Made by a program: the position numbers and the translations under genes. The notes under the pieces were generated by a model. The model was not told the origin of the DNA, searched no databases, and saw nothing but the letters and a program-made list of their open reading frames with translations. Below, in pieces: positions 1 to 8,069 of a DNA stretch of 64,000 nucleotides. Every line of letters begins with the position of its first letter. Position 1 is the first letter of the stretch. The stretch is from Paenibacillus nasutitermitis. GTDB lineage: Bacteria; Bacillota; Bacilli; Paenibacillales; Paenibacillaceae. The stretch lies in NCBI RefSeq assembly GCF_014641075.1, contig NZ_BMHP01000003.1, forward strand, positions 558,001-622,000, given 5' to 3'.

Positions 1-587
1 TCGGCACGCAAACCCAGATTACGGATGTCGCTACACGAGTGAACAGCACGAATTTCTTATCGTTCCCGGCCCAAATCCTGTTCCCGTTCGCCACGGAGAC
101 GGCTTCTCAAATGAACGTCAGTACGTTTGCCGGCACACCGCAGTCGTATCCAGGCGACGGTACATGGGGGAGCACCAGCGCGAAACGTTACGTCTATAAC
201 TTCCGCAGCCTGCTGCCTCCTTCGAGCTCGAGCGGCGATCCGTTCTCCGTCCTCTCCCAAGGCACGGTTAGCTACAAGTCGGATGCGATCAGCGATAACA
301 TCGGCTTCACGTTCAAGCTTCCCCAGTCGTGCACCACCTGCAACCTGAAAACTTGGTATGCCCAATCCAGCAACTTCGGCAATTGGCAGGCGTCTCTCGA
401 CGGGACCAATATCGGAAGCGTGCAGGATGGGTATCACACTTCCTTAAGAACCGTTGACGCCGTTGGCTTAGGCACATCCACTGTGGCATCGGGTGCTCAC
501 CAGATCAAATTCACGGTGACCGGCAAAAATGCTTCCTCGTTTGGTTATCAAATCGGTCCGGGCAGCATCACGGTCGAACGTCCCTAA
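1..587 (+). CDS. C-terminal part of a secreted-type beta-rich protein (5' end outside window)
   Basis: The reading frame is open to the left edge (frame starting at base 3), so the GTG at 39 is probably internal and only the last ~195 residues are seen. The sequence is rich in Ser, Thr, Gly, Asn and aromatics with alternating hydrophobics, as in extracellular beta-sandwich or carbohydrate-binding domains. A CTTC pair near the middle could form a disulfide. The tail (GSITVERP) ends a typical beta-sandwich. No catalytic motif is visible. Extracellular location and binding role are inference; I cannot name the family. Confidence 0.6.
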   Translation, partial: GTQTQITDVATRVNSTNFLSFPAQILFPFATETASQMNVSTFAGTPQSYPGDGTWGSTSAKRYVYNFRSLLPPSSSSGDPFSVLSQGTVSYKSDAISDNIGFTFKLPQSCTTCNLKTWYAQSSNFGNWQASLDGTNIGSVQDGYHTSLRTVDAVGLGTSTVASGAHQIKFTVTGKNASSFGYQIGPGSITVERP

Positions 588-655
588 GGCCTGAGGTTAA
601 TAAAAAGCCTTCTCAATGGTGCTTAGGGGTCTGACCCCATAGTGTGAGACAAATT

Positions 656-718
656 AAAACACCTTCAAGAGAATGTGTCCATATCGCAAGATATGGGGAT
701 ATCCTTGAAGGTGTTTTT
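656..718 (+). terminator. Rho-independent terminator with long stem
   Basis: The arms ACACCTTCAAG and CTTGAAGGTGT pair, and a smaller inner hairpin (CCATATC / GATATGG) sits between them. A T-run follows. It lies 70 bases after the secreted-protein stop. The bases just before it (626-638) also form a small GGGGTC/GACCCC palindrome. Confidence 0.6.
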
Positions 719-764
719 TAGCCATTGGCGTCTTGATACTCTTCTTTTTAATAAACGCTTTTGC

Positions 765-1229
765 TTAATATTGTCCTTTAATTACAAAAAACGAGCCCCG
801 GATGGTTCCAGCAAGTTTAGACTTCTGCCTGGCAAACTTAAACTTCCCTTCCAACTCCCTTGGTACCTCCATCCCCTCAGAAAGCTTAAAACCAACGGCC
901 CGCTTCTTAGGGTCATCAACCGTATACATGACATTGATCCCAAGACCATCCTCATAAAAGACGTAGGTGAATTGGATATTTTCCACTTGAAAACGCGACG
1001 TTTCCAAAGGCTTGGCCGCAAACGCAAGATCACGTTCTTCTTTCAAAATTCGGTTCACATAATCAAGGGTTTCCTGGCTTTCACTAGCGGGTACCACCGT
1101 AAATTCATGTTTGTATTTGTTCATAAAGTATCGGGCTTCATTCGCACGTAAACCAGCAAGCGCTTCTGCTGCAGGTGAAGACTCTAAACCAACCGTTGAT
1201 ACCGTTTTAAAATCAACGATATAGGACAT
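765..1229 (-). CDS. Hypothetical protein downstream of effector-binding protein
   Basis: This 154-residue soluble protein has no signal peptide or membrane segment, and I do not recognise its family. I chose the ATG at 1229 because GGAG lies 8 bases upstream; GTG 1238 and ATG 1235 would overlap that site. It has an N-terminal charged helix-rich half and a C-terminal half ending in a basic strand (SFFVIKGQY). It follows the effector-binding gene at 1257-1736 by 27 bases on the same strand, so the two are probably co-transcribed. In the duplicate module the equivalent position is taken by a DoxX-like gene, so the second gene of the pair appears exchangeable. Confidence 0.6.
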   Translation of the reverse strand: MSYIVDFKTVSTVGLESSPAAEALAGLRANEARYFMNKYKHEFTVVPASESQETLDYVNRILKEERDLAFAAKPLETSRFQVENIQFTYVFYEDGLGINVMYTVDDPKKRAVGFKLSEGMEVPRELEGKFKFARQKSKLAGTIRGSFFVIKGQY

Positions 1230-1248
1230 ACTCATCACTCCAATCCAA

Positions 1249-1862
1249 TGATCTCGTTATTTCCTAACAACAGGAATCCATATTTCACCATAGACGAGGC
1301 CGTCTCGCTGCCCCATCTCAACCGTTGTATTGGGTCCGCCAACATAGGCAAAATTCTGGGCTTCCGGCAAGACTTGGCCAAAAGCAATGCCGGTAAGCTT
1401 ATTGCTCATCTCTTCGGCCGTATTCCCTTCGCCTTTTACGATGAGGTATTGCCCCTTCGGGAATTGAATCACTCTGTGTTCTTCCGGTACCGACGCTTCT
1501 GTCATGACACCGGCATAATACATCATCTTGTGATTTACCGCTTCGTTCACGGCAAAAATGTAGTCATTCGTGGCAATGGCCTTTAAAGCGTCAAGCCTTC
1601 CATCCTGCTCCACTGCCCGCCAAAAGTTTTCCTTCTCCTTGTTCATGCCGCCATAATCGGTGTAATCACTCTTTAGCTCCGTCCCAATACCTAGAACGAT
1701 AAAGCTGTCTTTTTCCTCAAGGGTATACGCTGCCATGATTAACTCTCCTTTTTTTGAATGGATTAAATGATTTGTTTTTCACTTGATATGTTTATAATAA
1801 CCATAAATCATATCAAATTATGACACTGTTTAGAGATTCCGATGAAAAAAGTAGAACGGATT
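1249..1862. repeat. Duplicated module, copy B (partner 2310-2925)
   Basis: About 610 bases here are highly similar to 2310-2925. The match covers the whole effector-binding gene, its upstream region and the first seven codons of the divergent WYL regulator, then stops at about 1862. It is a direct duplication with a DoxX-like gene between the copies. Extents were estimated by eye. Confidence 0.85.
1257..1736 (-). CDS. GyrI-like / AraC-type effector-binding domain protein (copy B)
   Basis: This 159-residue stand-alone small-molecule-binding protein has the fold of bacterial effector-binding (GyrI/BmrR C-terminal-like) domains. The family marks visible are an N-terminal strand after MAAYTLEEKDSF, the central HRVIQFPKGQYLIVKGEG segment and the C-terminal YGEIWIPVVRK strand. 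There is no DNA-binding part. It differs from the copy at 2319-2798 at a modest number of residues and carries MGQRDG near its end. It is transcribed away from a truncated WYL regulator start (1842). Such proteins are often encoded next to WYL/YafY regulators; a role in sensing or sequestering a drug-like ligand is inference. Confidence 0.85.
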   Translation of the reverse strand: MAAYTLEEKDSFIVLGIGTELKSDYTDYGGMNKEKENFWRAVEQDGRLDALKAIATNDYIFAVNEAVNHKMMYYAGVMTEASVPEEHRVIQFPKGQYLIVKGEGNTAEEMSNKLTGIAFGQVLPEAQNFAYVGGPNTTVEMGQRDGLVYGEIWIPVVRK

Positions 1863-1877
1863 TTCACTACCCATTAA
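1842..1877 (+). pseudogene. Truncated start of a WYL-type regulator
   Basis: ATG plus six codons (MKKVERI) match the start of the intact regulator at 2905, then the frame runs into unrelated sequence and stops after 11 residues at 1877. This is the edge of the duplication: the divergent promoter and start codon were copied, but the rest of the regulator was not. The tail overlaps the end of the convergent DoxX-like gene. Confidence 0.75.
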
Positions 1878-2296
1878 AGTTTGCGGTTTTTCGGACGCAG
1901 CGCCCAGGAGGCGATGCCAAGCGCAGCATAGAAAAGCGGAAGAATAATATGGAATCCGTAATCGCCGTAATCGTTAGCGAACGCATGAGATAGGGCCGCA
2001 CCCGTCATTAGAAAAAAGATACCGCTATAAGCCCATTCCTTAAGCCGGGGGAAACCTGGCATTACGATCGCAATGACTCCAAGCAATTTCCAAACTCCGA
2101 GAATGTTCGTGACATATAACGGGAAACCAATATCGGTCACTAGATCAACATTCCCCCCATATCGCATCAGTTGCCCGATACCGCTTAATGCAATTGAGAA
2201 TGCGAGTATTATTGTGACCGTCCAATAAGCGCCCCTCCTTCCAATCGTACGGTATTCTACTTTCGCGATTTTTTCATTGCCGATGATCGCACTCAT
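1874..2296 (-). CDS. DoxX-like integral membrane protein
   Basis: This 140-residue protein has four hydrophobic segments (around residues 24-42, 55-78, 85-103 and 110-132) in the pattern of the DoxX-like (DUF4870/DoxX_2) family, including the LGVWKLLGVIAIVMPGFPRLKEWAYSG-type second helix region. The start at 2296 (MSAIIG) has GGAGG 7 bases upstream; the open frame extends to 2449 only because it overlaps the upstream gene. It follows effector-binding copy A by 22 bases and is probably in its operon. The function of DoxX_2 proteins is poorly known; some are linked to thiol or redox stress. Confidence 0.8.
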   Translation of the reverse strand: MSAIIGNEKIAKVEYRTIGRRGAYWTVTIILAFSIALSGIGQLMRYGGNVDLVTDIGFPLYVTNILGVWKLLGVIAIVMPGFPRLKEWAYSGIFFLMTGAALSHAFANDYGDYGFHIILPLFYAALGIASWALRPKNRKL

Positions 2297-2318
2297 TTTC
2301 ATTCCTCCATGATCTCGT

Positions 2319-2798
2319 TTACTTCTTAACAACAGGTATCCACATTTCCCCATATACGAAGCCGTCTCGCTGTCCCATCTCAACCGTTGCATTGGGTCCG
2401 CCAACATAGGCGAAATTTTTGGCTTCCAGCAAGACTTGACCAAAGGCAATGCCAGTAAGCATACTGCTCAACTCATCAGCCGTCTTCCCTTCGCCTTTAA
2501 CGACGAGGTATTGTCCCTTCGGGAATTGAATCACTCTGTGTTCTTCCGGTACCGATGCTTCTGTCATGACGCCGGCATAATACATCCTCTTGTGATTTAC
2601 CGCTTCGTTCACGGCAAAAATGTAGTCATTCGCAGCAATGGCCTTTAAAGCGCCAAGCCTTCCATCCTGCTCCACTGCCCGCCAGAAGTTTTCCTTCTCC
2701 TTGTTCATGCCGCCATAATCCGTGTAATCGCTCTTTAGCTCCGTCCCAATACCTAGAACGATAAAGCTGTCTTTTTCCTCAAGGGTATACGCTGCCAT
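2319..2798 (-). CDS. GyrI-like / AraC-type effector-binding domain protein (copy A)
   Basis: This 159-residue paralogue of the 1257-1736 protein has the same length and boundaries. The start at 2798 (MAAYTL) has GGAG about 8 bases upstream; an upstream in-frame ATG at 2828 would add ten residues without a better site. The domain runs over the whole protein: the N-terminal strand, the HRVIQFPKGQYLVVKGEG core and the C-terminal MWIPVVKK strand. It is divergent from the WYL regulator at 2905 with a 106-base shared promoter region and is followed by the DoxX-like gene. I infer that the WYL protein controls this pair. Confidence 0.85.
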   Translation of the reverse strand: MAAYTLEEKDSFIVLGIGTELKSDYTDYGGMNKEKENFWRAVEQDGRLGALKAIAANDYIFAVNEAVNHKRMYYAGVMTEASVPEEHRVIQFPKGQYLVVKGEGKTADELSSMLTGIAFGQVLLEAKNFAYVGGPNATVEMGQRDGFVYGEMWIPVVKK

Positions 2799-2904
2799 GA
2801 TCAACACTCCTTTTTTTGAATGGATCAAATGATTTGTTTTTTCACTTGATGCGTTTATAATAACTATGAATCATGTCAAAATATGATACTGTTTAGAGGA
2901 CCCT
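2799..2904. promoter_or_regulatory. Divergent promoter region, effector-binding gene / WYL regulator
   Basis: This AT-rich 106-base spacer is duplicated almost intact at 1737-1841. The sequence ATATGATACTGTTTAGAG (2881-2898) resembles TTGATACATTTAGAG near 48392, upstream of the second WYL/effector-binding locus. This makes it a candidate operator or promoter element common to both. The binding protein is inferred, not shown. Confidence 0.45.
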
Positions 2905-3870
2905 ATGAAAAAAGTTGAACGGATTAACATCATTATGCGATACATCAATAACCGCGCTCACTTTACCATTTCTGAAATCATGCGAGAATTCAACATCTCT
3001 CGTTCGACGGCGATTAGAGATATCAGAGAAATTGAAGGGATGGGAATGCCGCTTGTCGCCGAAGTCGGGAGGGACGGGGGTTATTTTGTCATGAACAACT
3101 CCGTCCTACCCACTGTCCGCTTTACCGATAATGAGATTAAAGCTCTTTTTATTGCCTTTATGGCCACAAGAAATCAGCAACTCCCCTATCTCAAGAGCCG
3201 CCAATCTTTAGCGGAAAAATTACTCGGCCTCCTCTCGGAAAACCAGCAGGATGATCTTGTTCTGTTAAATCAAATTTTGCTGTTCGAAGGAACCAACCCC
3301 CATAATCCCGACCTGCTTGATCTGTCAGATCTGCCCCATCCTATGTTAGAACAACTCATTCAAATCCTTCTTATGGACAGCTATTTAGTGGCTTCCGTCG
3401 AAGAAGGAAGGGAAATAAAGTCTTATCCCATTTACCTCATGCATCTTTATCGTGAAAAAAGCTCATGGCAAATTGAAGGCTTTGACTTAGTGGAAGAAAA
3501 GAGGCGGATCATTCCTGTCGACAATCTCACCGATGTCAAACCATACCCTGAGAAAAAAAGAATAAGCAAGAAGAAGATTGTCGAACAACTAAGCAAGCAG
3601 GAAGAAGCCATCAACCTGGTCCTTGAACTCGGTCCAAAGGCGATTGCCCAGTTCAAAAAATACCGTCCATTACATATTTCCCTTTCATACACGAATCCTT
3701 ATCAAACTACAGCTGTTCTAAAAACGTTCATTAATGTTCATCATGCTGAGAAATTGGCTGAAATGACAAATTGGCTGCTTTTCCTAGGTGGAGACATCAA
3801 GGTTAGGGAGATGCCGAAAGAGGTTTTGGAGGGTTTGCAGGAGAGGGTCGGTGTTTTAGGGTACAGTTGA
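2905..3870 (+). CDS. WYL/YafY-family transcriptional regulator
   Basis: This 321-residue regulator has an N-terminal HTH_11 winged helix at residues ~1-65 (MKKVERINIIMRYINNRAHF, then the recognition helix around SRSTAIRDIREIE), a middle linker and a WYL-like sensor region at ~140-210. The C-terminal WCX-like extension has a GPKAIAQFKKY motif. The start ATG has AGAGG just upstream. It is divergent from the effector-binding/DoxX pair, which it probably controls. A paralogue with the same N-terminus (MKKTERVNLIMRFINNRAHF) lies at 47313-48305, again next to effector-binding proteins. Confidence 0.85.
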   Translation: MKKVERINIIMRYINNRAHFTISEIMREFNISRSTAIRDIREIEGMGMPLVAEVGRDGGYFVMNNSVLPTVRFTDNEIKALFIAFMATRNQQLPYLKSRQSLAEKLLGLLSENQQDDLVLLNQILLFEGTNPHNPDLLDLSDLPHPMLEQLIQILLMDSYLVASVEEGREIKSYPIYLMHLYREKSSWQIEGFDLVEEKRRIIPVDNLTDVKPYPEKKRISKKKIVEQLSKQEEAINLVLELGPKAIAQFKKYRPLHISLSYTNPYQTTAVLKTFINVHHAEKLAEMTNWLLFLGGDIKVREMPKEVLEGLQERVGVLGYS

Positions 3871-4019
3871 AAAGCAGACTTGCGTTAGAAAAGACACCGC
3901 CAATTCGGCTTCGGCTAGGTTTCCGACGAAAATAAAGTTATTGACTGACGACGGTATTAAGTTAACAAGCAATTTAGCGAAACGATATCCTTCCACAGAA
4001 TTAACATAAAAAATATGGC

Positions 4020-4051
4020 TTGACTTTGACACAGTGTCAACCTTTTAAGCT
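4020..4051 (+). promoter_or_regulatory. MerR-type promoter with perfect dyad operator
   Basis: TTGACT (-35) is followed by the perfect palindrome TTGACACAGTGTCAA (4026-4040) and a -10-like TAAGCT at 4046-4051. The spacer is 20 bases, longer than the usual 17. A dyad inside an overlong spacer is the hallmark of promoters activated by MerR-family proteins. A MerR regulator gene lies just beyond the two genes served by this promoter (6045-6476), so it is the obvious candidate. Confidence 0.75.
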
Positions 4052-4078
4052 AAGGGGGAAAGGAGATGAAATATTCAA

Positions 4079-5011
4079 ATGAAGGAAAATGAGCAAAGTG
4101 AGATTACGGTAAGCCACGAATGGAACACAATGAACGTTAACCGCCCACCGGTGACCGTCATCGGCTTAGGTATGATGGGGTCAGCTCTTGCCCAAACATT
4201 CCTAAAGGAAGGACATCAGACGACAGTCTGGAATCGGTCAGCCGGTAAAGCTGATGCGCTTATGGAGCAAGGGGCAAAGGTCGCCAGTACGGTGGCCGAA
4301 GCGATTGCGGCAAGTCCGCTGGTGGTGATCTGCGTGCTGGATTACGGAGCTGTGCACGCCATCCTCGAGCAGGCGGGCGAGATACTGGCCGACAGGGTGG
4401 TCGTAAACCTCACCAACGGAACGCAGGCACAGGCCCGCCAAACGGCCGCGTTCGCAGCCGGGTGGGGCGCCGAATATCTGGACGGCGGGATCATGGCTGT
4501 TCCACAGATGATCGGCAGCCCCGGAGCGCTTTTGCTGTACAGCGGTTCACAAAAGGCATTCCAAACTTACCGACCGACGTTGGAGGGACTCGGGGCCGTG
4601 ACGTATCTTGGCGATGACCCCGGCTTGGCGCCTCTATACGATTTGGCGCTGCTGAGCGCCATGTACGGAATGTTTGGCGGCTTCTTCCACGCTGTTGCCA
4701 TGGTCCGTTCGGAACAGTTCCAAGCGGAAGCGTTCACGTCGCTTGTGATTCCGTGGCTTCAGGCAATGACGGCTTCTTTGCCCGGGTTGGCACAGGCGGT
4801 TGATGCAGACCAACATCGAACGGACGTATCCAGTCTTATTATCAACCAGACGGGATTCGCAAACATCATCGACACTTGCCTGGAGCTTGGCGTCAGCCCC
4901 GAGCTTATGACGCCGATTCAAGGACTGATCAACCGCGGAGTCGCGGAAGGCTACGGCTCCGATGGCCTTTCAAGGTTAGTTGAGCTGATTCGGAAGCCGG
5001 TCTCGGCTTAA
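4079..5011 (+). CDS. Imine-reductase-like NAD(P)-dependent oxidoreductase 1
   Basis: This 310-residue member of the beta-hydroxyacid dehydrogenase/imine reductase superfamily has an N-terminal Rossmann fold with GLGMMG at residues ~27-32, the VWNRS cofactor-phosphate segment (NADPH preference expected) and the C-terminal helical domain. The motif YDLALL with its Asp at ~187 is typical of imine reductases and replaces the catalytic Lys of 6-phosphogluconate dehydrogenase relatives. ATG 4079 is far from AAGGAG; ATG 4130 (MNVNRPPVTV) is a possible alternative start. It is first of a two-gene operon behind a MerR-type promoter. The substrate is unknown; cyclic imine reduction is inferred from the family. 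Confidence 0.85.
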   Translation: MKENEQSEITVSHEWNTMNVNRPPVTVIGLGMMGSALAQTFLKEGHQTTVWNRSAGKADALMEQGAKVASTVAEAIAASPLVVICVLDYGAVHAILEQAGEILADRVVVNLTNGTQAQARQTAAFAAGWGAEYLDGGIMAVPQMIGSPGALLLYSGSQKAFQTYRPTLEGLGAVTYLGDDPGLAPLYDLALLSAMYGMFGGFFHAVAMVRSEQFQAEAFTSLVIPWLQAMTASLPGLAQAVDADQHRTDVSSLIINQTGFANIIDTCLELGVSPELMTPIQGLINRGVAEGYGSDGLSRLVELIRKPVSA

Positions 5012-5039
5012 CTGGTTGCACATGAGGAGGCAATTTCAA

Positions 5040-5969
5040 ATGACAATAAACGGTCAATTTCAACAAACTAACAATAACAGGGAAGCTCAGACCTTGAACC
5101 GTGCACCGGTGACCGTGCTCGGCCTTGGTCCGATGGGACACGCGCTGGCCGGAGCTTTACTGAAGGCCGGACATCCAACAACCGTCTGGAACCGGTCGGC
5201 CGGCAAAGCCGATGCGCTTACTGCACAAGGAGCGATCCTCGCGGAAACCGTCACTGAAGCCGTCGCGGCAAGCCCGCTGACGATCGTTTGCGTGCTGGAT
5301 TATGACGCCGTACATGCTATCGTCGGTCCGCTTGGTGACGCTCTGAGGGGACGCACCTTGGTGAATCTGACAGCCGACTCGCCAATTCGCGCACGCCAAT
5401 CGGCCGAATGGGCAGCAGGGCACGGGATTGAATACCTCGACGGGGCGATCATGACTCCGACAACTTCGATCGGCCAGAGTTCGGCCGTCGTCCTGTACAG
5501 CGGATCGGAGGCCGTCTATCAAGCCCATCGGCAGACCTTTGCAAGCATCGGCGGTACTTCCGTGCACCTTGGAGAGGACCCGGGACGGGCTGCGGCATAC
5601 GATGTGTCGCTTCTGGATATTTTCTGGACGTCCATGAGCGGTTATATTCATGCCCTCACCTTGGCGAAGGCGGAGAACATAAGCGCGAAAGAACTTCTTC
5701 CATTCGCTCAGGGCATTAGCAGCATTCTGCCGGATATCATGGCCGCACTTGCCGAGCAAGTCGATAACGGGCAATACCCGGGAAACGGCTCCAACCTCTT
5801 ATCGGCAGCTACGAGTATGGAGCATATTATTGATACCGCACATGCCCATGGCATCGATACTAGAGTACTGATTGCAGCTAACGATATCGCCAAGCATGCG
5901 ATTGACGCCGGCCACGGCACGGACGGATTTGCCCTTCTGACCGAAGTGCTTCGAAAGAAACACGGTTAA
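5040..5969 (+). CDS. Imine-reductase-like NAD(P)-dependent oxidoreductase 2
   Basis: This 309-residue paralogue of the preceding gene starts 28 bases after its stop. ATG 5040 is preceded by AGGAGG at good spacing; an upstream TTG would span that site. Its Rossmann motif is GLGPMG at ~28-33, followed by VWNRSAGKADAL, which is nearly identical to the first copy. The C-terminal domain carries YDVSLLDIFWTSM with the imine-reductase Asp. Imine reductases act as domain-swapped dimers, so two tandem copies could form a heterodimer, but this is speculation. A terminator follows at 6004-6046. Confidence 0.85.
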   Translation: MTINGQFQQTNNNREAQTLNRAPVTVLGLGPMGHALAGALLKAGHPTTVWNRSAGKADALTAQGAILAETVTEAVAASPLTIVCVLDYDAVHAIVGPLGDALRGRTLVNLTADSPIRARQSAEWAAGHGIEYLDGAIMTPTTSIGQSSAVVLYSGSEAVYQAHRQTFASIGGTSVHLGEDPGRAAAYDVSLLDIFWTSMSGYIHALTLAKAENISAKELLPFAQGISSILPDIMAALAEQVDNGQYPGNGSNLLSAATSMEHIIDTAHAHGIDTRVLIAANDIAKHAIDAGHGTDGFALLTEVLRKKHG

Positions 5970-6003
5970 GTCTAAAAGGCAACATCGGCATCAGTCCGAA
6001 CCT

Positions 6004-6046
6004 AAAGGAAAAGCCCAGTCCATCTTGTGGACCGGGCTTTTCCTTT
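6004..6046. terminator. Bidirectional terminator between IRED operon and merR gene
   Basis: The arms AAAGGAAAAGCCC-GTCC and GGAC-GGGCTTTTCCTTT pair with a TCTTGT-like loop, giving A- and T-rich ends on both strands. It separates two convergent genes and touches the merR stop codon. Confidence 0.85.
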
Positions 6047-6476
6047 AACCTTTTGCCACTAATGAAGTTTTGCTTGTATGTTCGGCAGAGCCGCCCGCCG
6101 TACTCATTAGCGCCCGCTGGACTCTCATTTGTTCAATGCGTTGATCCAACCGCTGCTGTACGGCAGTCAGCGATTGAATTTGTTGGAAGATTTCTACGCG
6201 TTTTTCCACGTAGGCCTCAAGCATTTCCTCACAGAAACCATCGCTGTCGGTAGAAGCGTCGTAATCGTCATGGCAATTCAAAATTTCAACAATTTCCTTC
6301 GTCGACATCCCGAGCTCCAAATAAATCTGGATCGTTTTGATCCGCTTAACGTCGGCGTCGTCGAATTCCCGATAATCATTATCTAAACGTCTTGCAGTCA
6401 GCAGCTTTTTCTTTTCGTAATATCTGATCGATCTGGCGCTGACACCCGTCGCTTTGGAAAGCTGACTTATTTTCAT
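6045..6476 (-). CDS. MerR-family transcriptional regulator
   Basis: This 143-residue protein has an N-terminal MerR winged helix: MKISQLSKATGVSARSIRYY, then the wing RLDNDYREFD and the second helix pair. A long dimerisation helix (~80-125) and a short Ser/Thr-rich tail follow. The only cysteine candidates are in the DSDGFCEEML and NCHDDYD segments, which do not form a clear metal site, so a metal sensor is not supported. It sits convergently behind the two imine-reductase-like genes, whose promoter has a MerR-type dyad, and probably activates them in response to an organic effector (inference). Confidence 0.85.
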   Translation of the reverse strand: MKISQLSKATGVSARSIRYYEKKKLLTARRLDNDYREFDDADVKRIKTIQIYLELGMSTKEIVEILNCHDDYDASTDSDGFCEEMLEAYVEKRVEIFQQIQSLTAVQQRLDQRIEQMRVQRALMSTAGGSAEHTSKTSLVAKG

Positions 6477-6844
6477 GGGATCGCCCCTTTCAATGAGATG
6501 TTACAATTCTTATTATTATTGTATCATCCCCTTACATAAAATAAAGCGGTAGTCTAGGTCTATATTTTCCGGTTAATATTCGATCGGTGTATCTGCCTAT
6601 GGCCTCGGAAATGAATCCTTTTACGATCTCCATAGCCTTTGTTTTTGCAGAAGATAGAGGCTGCTGCAGAAATGCAGATTATAATAAAAATACACCAAAT
6701 TCAAAATAATCTGTGTTAGACCTGGTCAATCAGGTTAATGGATAGAATTAGAATATCCCTTCTGTTAGGCATGAAGATAAATACTGCAACTTCAAACAAG
6801 CTCCTGTCATGAACATCATACAACAAGGGATGGTGCATAAGTTT
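6477..6844. other. Intergenic region, merR promoter and upstream of stalk-domain protein
   Basis: The left part (6480-6550) holds AT-rich promoter sequence for merR, with TTGTAACATCTC-type sequence and a GGGG ribosome site on the minus strand. I see no gene, hairpin or repeat in the remaining bases up to the secreted-protein start. Confidence 0.4.
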
Positions 6845-7957
6845 ATGAAGAAAAAAGTGGCTTTATCTAGTCTCATTACCGCTACTGCTGCTTCTTTGAT
6901 GTTCGCTCCTTCGTCTGATGCCGCATCAACAGAGCAAGCCGTACAATTTCAAATGGATCAATTAACATATTCCAATGAATCGGTTAAACACTTGTTGGCT
7001 ACAGCCCCCTTCGAGCTGCACGGTCATGTCATGGTACCCTTGCGTGAAATGGCTCTCTCGCTCGGATCAAATGTAACGTGGGATCAAACGAATCCAACGA
7101 CAACTTTATCAGGGCCAGCGTTTGGAGAAATTAAACTTACCATAGACTCAAACATAGCCCTTAATGCCCAAGGAGAACAAATACAGCTTCCGGAACGTGT
7201 AAAACTGGAGAAAGGCAGTGTGTTTGTACCTCTTAGAAGTGTGGCTGTTCTTATGAAGGCTCAACTTAAGTGGGAGCCTTCTTCTCGCACGGTTACGGTT
7301 TCGCAGCATTCAGATTCTGCCGATCGTATTCATGTAAATTATGATTTTAATAAAGATAAGCAGGGTTGGAATGGCGGCTTCTCAGATTTGCCGGTTGACT
7401 ACAATCCGGATATCTACGAACTGGAACATACGAGAGAGCTCATTCCTCTCACAGATCAACACGAACCAAAATACGGTTTGAAACTGTCAGGTGTCAACCG
7501 AAGTGACGATTTATTTATGTTCCTATCCCGAGATGTAGGCGGTCTCATACCAAATACCACCTACGACGTAAAGATGAATTTTGCCATGTATACAGAACAG
7601 AAAGCTGGGTTAGGCGGGGTTGGTGGAGCGCCGGCTGAATCTGTCTATGTGAAGGCAGGCATTGTGAATAAAGAACCGAAAGCGGTAAAAGTGAATACAG
7701 CAGGAAACCCGTATTATCGGATGAACGTAGACATCGGAGAACAATCGAACAGCGGAGAGGACGCAAAGGTAATTGGTAATATTGCGAAGCCGGATCCCGA
7801 TAAAGAGGGATTCCAGCGAGTGGACTTTGAATATAGCGCAACAGTAACGTCCAATGCACATGGCAAGATTTATCTGTTAATTGGTACCGACTCCGGGTTT
7901 GAAGGCTTATCCACATTGTATTACAGTGATATACAAGTTACTGCGACACCGAAATGA
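6845..7957 (+). CDS. Secreted protein with copper-amine-oxidase-type stalk domain
   Basis: Starting at ATG 6845 gives a classic signal peptide (MKKKVALSSLITATAASLMF, cleavage near SDAAS); in-frame ATGs at 6809 and 6830 would put extra residues in front. Residues ~45-155 form the Cu_amine_oxidN1/stalk domain, seen in HGHVMVPLREMALSLGSNVTWD and SVFVPLRSVAVLMKAQLKWE. The C-terminal ~200 residues resemble a beta-sandwich binding module (GLIPNTTYDVKMNFAMYTE and similar). The stalk domain is a non-catalytic cell-envelope module common in Paenibacillus. The gene appears monocistronic; its ligand is unknown. Confidence 0.8.
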   Translation: MKKKVALSSLITATAASLMFAPSSDAASTEQAVQFQMDQLTYSNESVKHLLATAPFELHGHVMVPLREMALSLGSNVTWDQTNPTTTLSGPAFGEIKLTIDSNIALNAQGEQIQLPERVKLEKGSVFVPLRSVAVLMKAQLKWEPSSRTVTVSQHSDSADRIHVNYDFNKDKQGWNGGFSDLPVDYNPDIYELEHTRELIPLTDQHEPKYGLKLSGVNRSDDLFMFLSRDVGGLIPNTTYDVKMNFAMYTEQKAGLGGVGGAPAESVYVKAGIVNKEPKAVKVNTAGNPYYRMNVDIGEQSNSGEDAKVIGNIAKPDPDKEGFQRVDFEYSATVTSNAHGKIYLLIGTDSGFEGLSTLYYSDIQVTATPK

Positions 7958-8069
7958 TGCTCTGTGACCAGAATCAAGTAGGAGGGGCGGCCAGAGTCCA
8001 GCGATTTTTTGCCCGCTCCTCTCGAGGTAAAGCAAATCAGGAAGGATAGAATCTCCAGCAACACACTCA

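Larger units (their letters stand above)
2310..2925. repeat. Duplicated module, copy A (partner 1249-1862)
   Basis: This is the parental-looking copy of the module, because here the divergent WYL regulator is complete. The upstream spacer also carries the box ATGATACTGTTTAGAG next to the regulator start, matched by ATGACACTGTTTAGAG in copy B. Confidence 0.85.

Noticed and set aside
6045-6476. MerR protein as a metal sensor
   Set aside because: The conserved metal-binding cysteine arrangement is not visible and the neighbours are not metal transporters.
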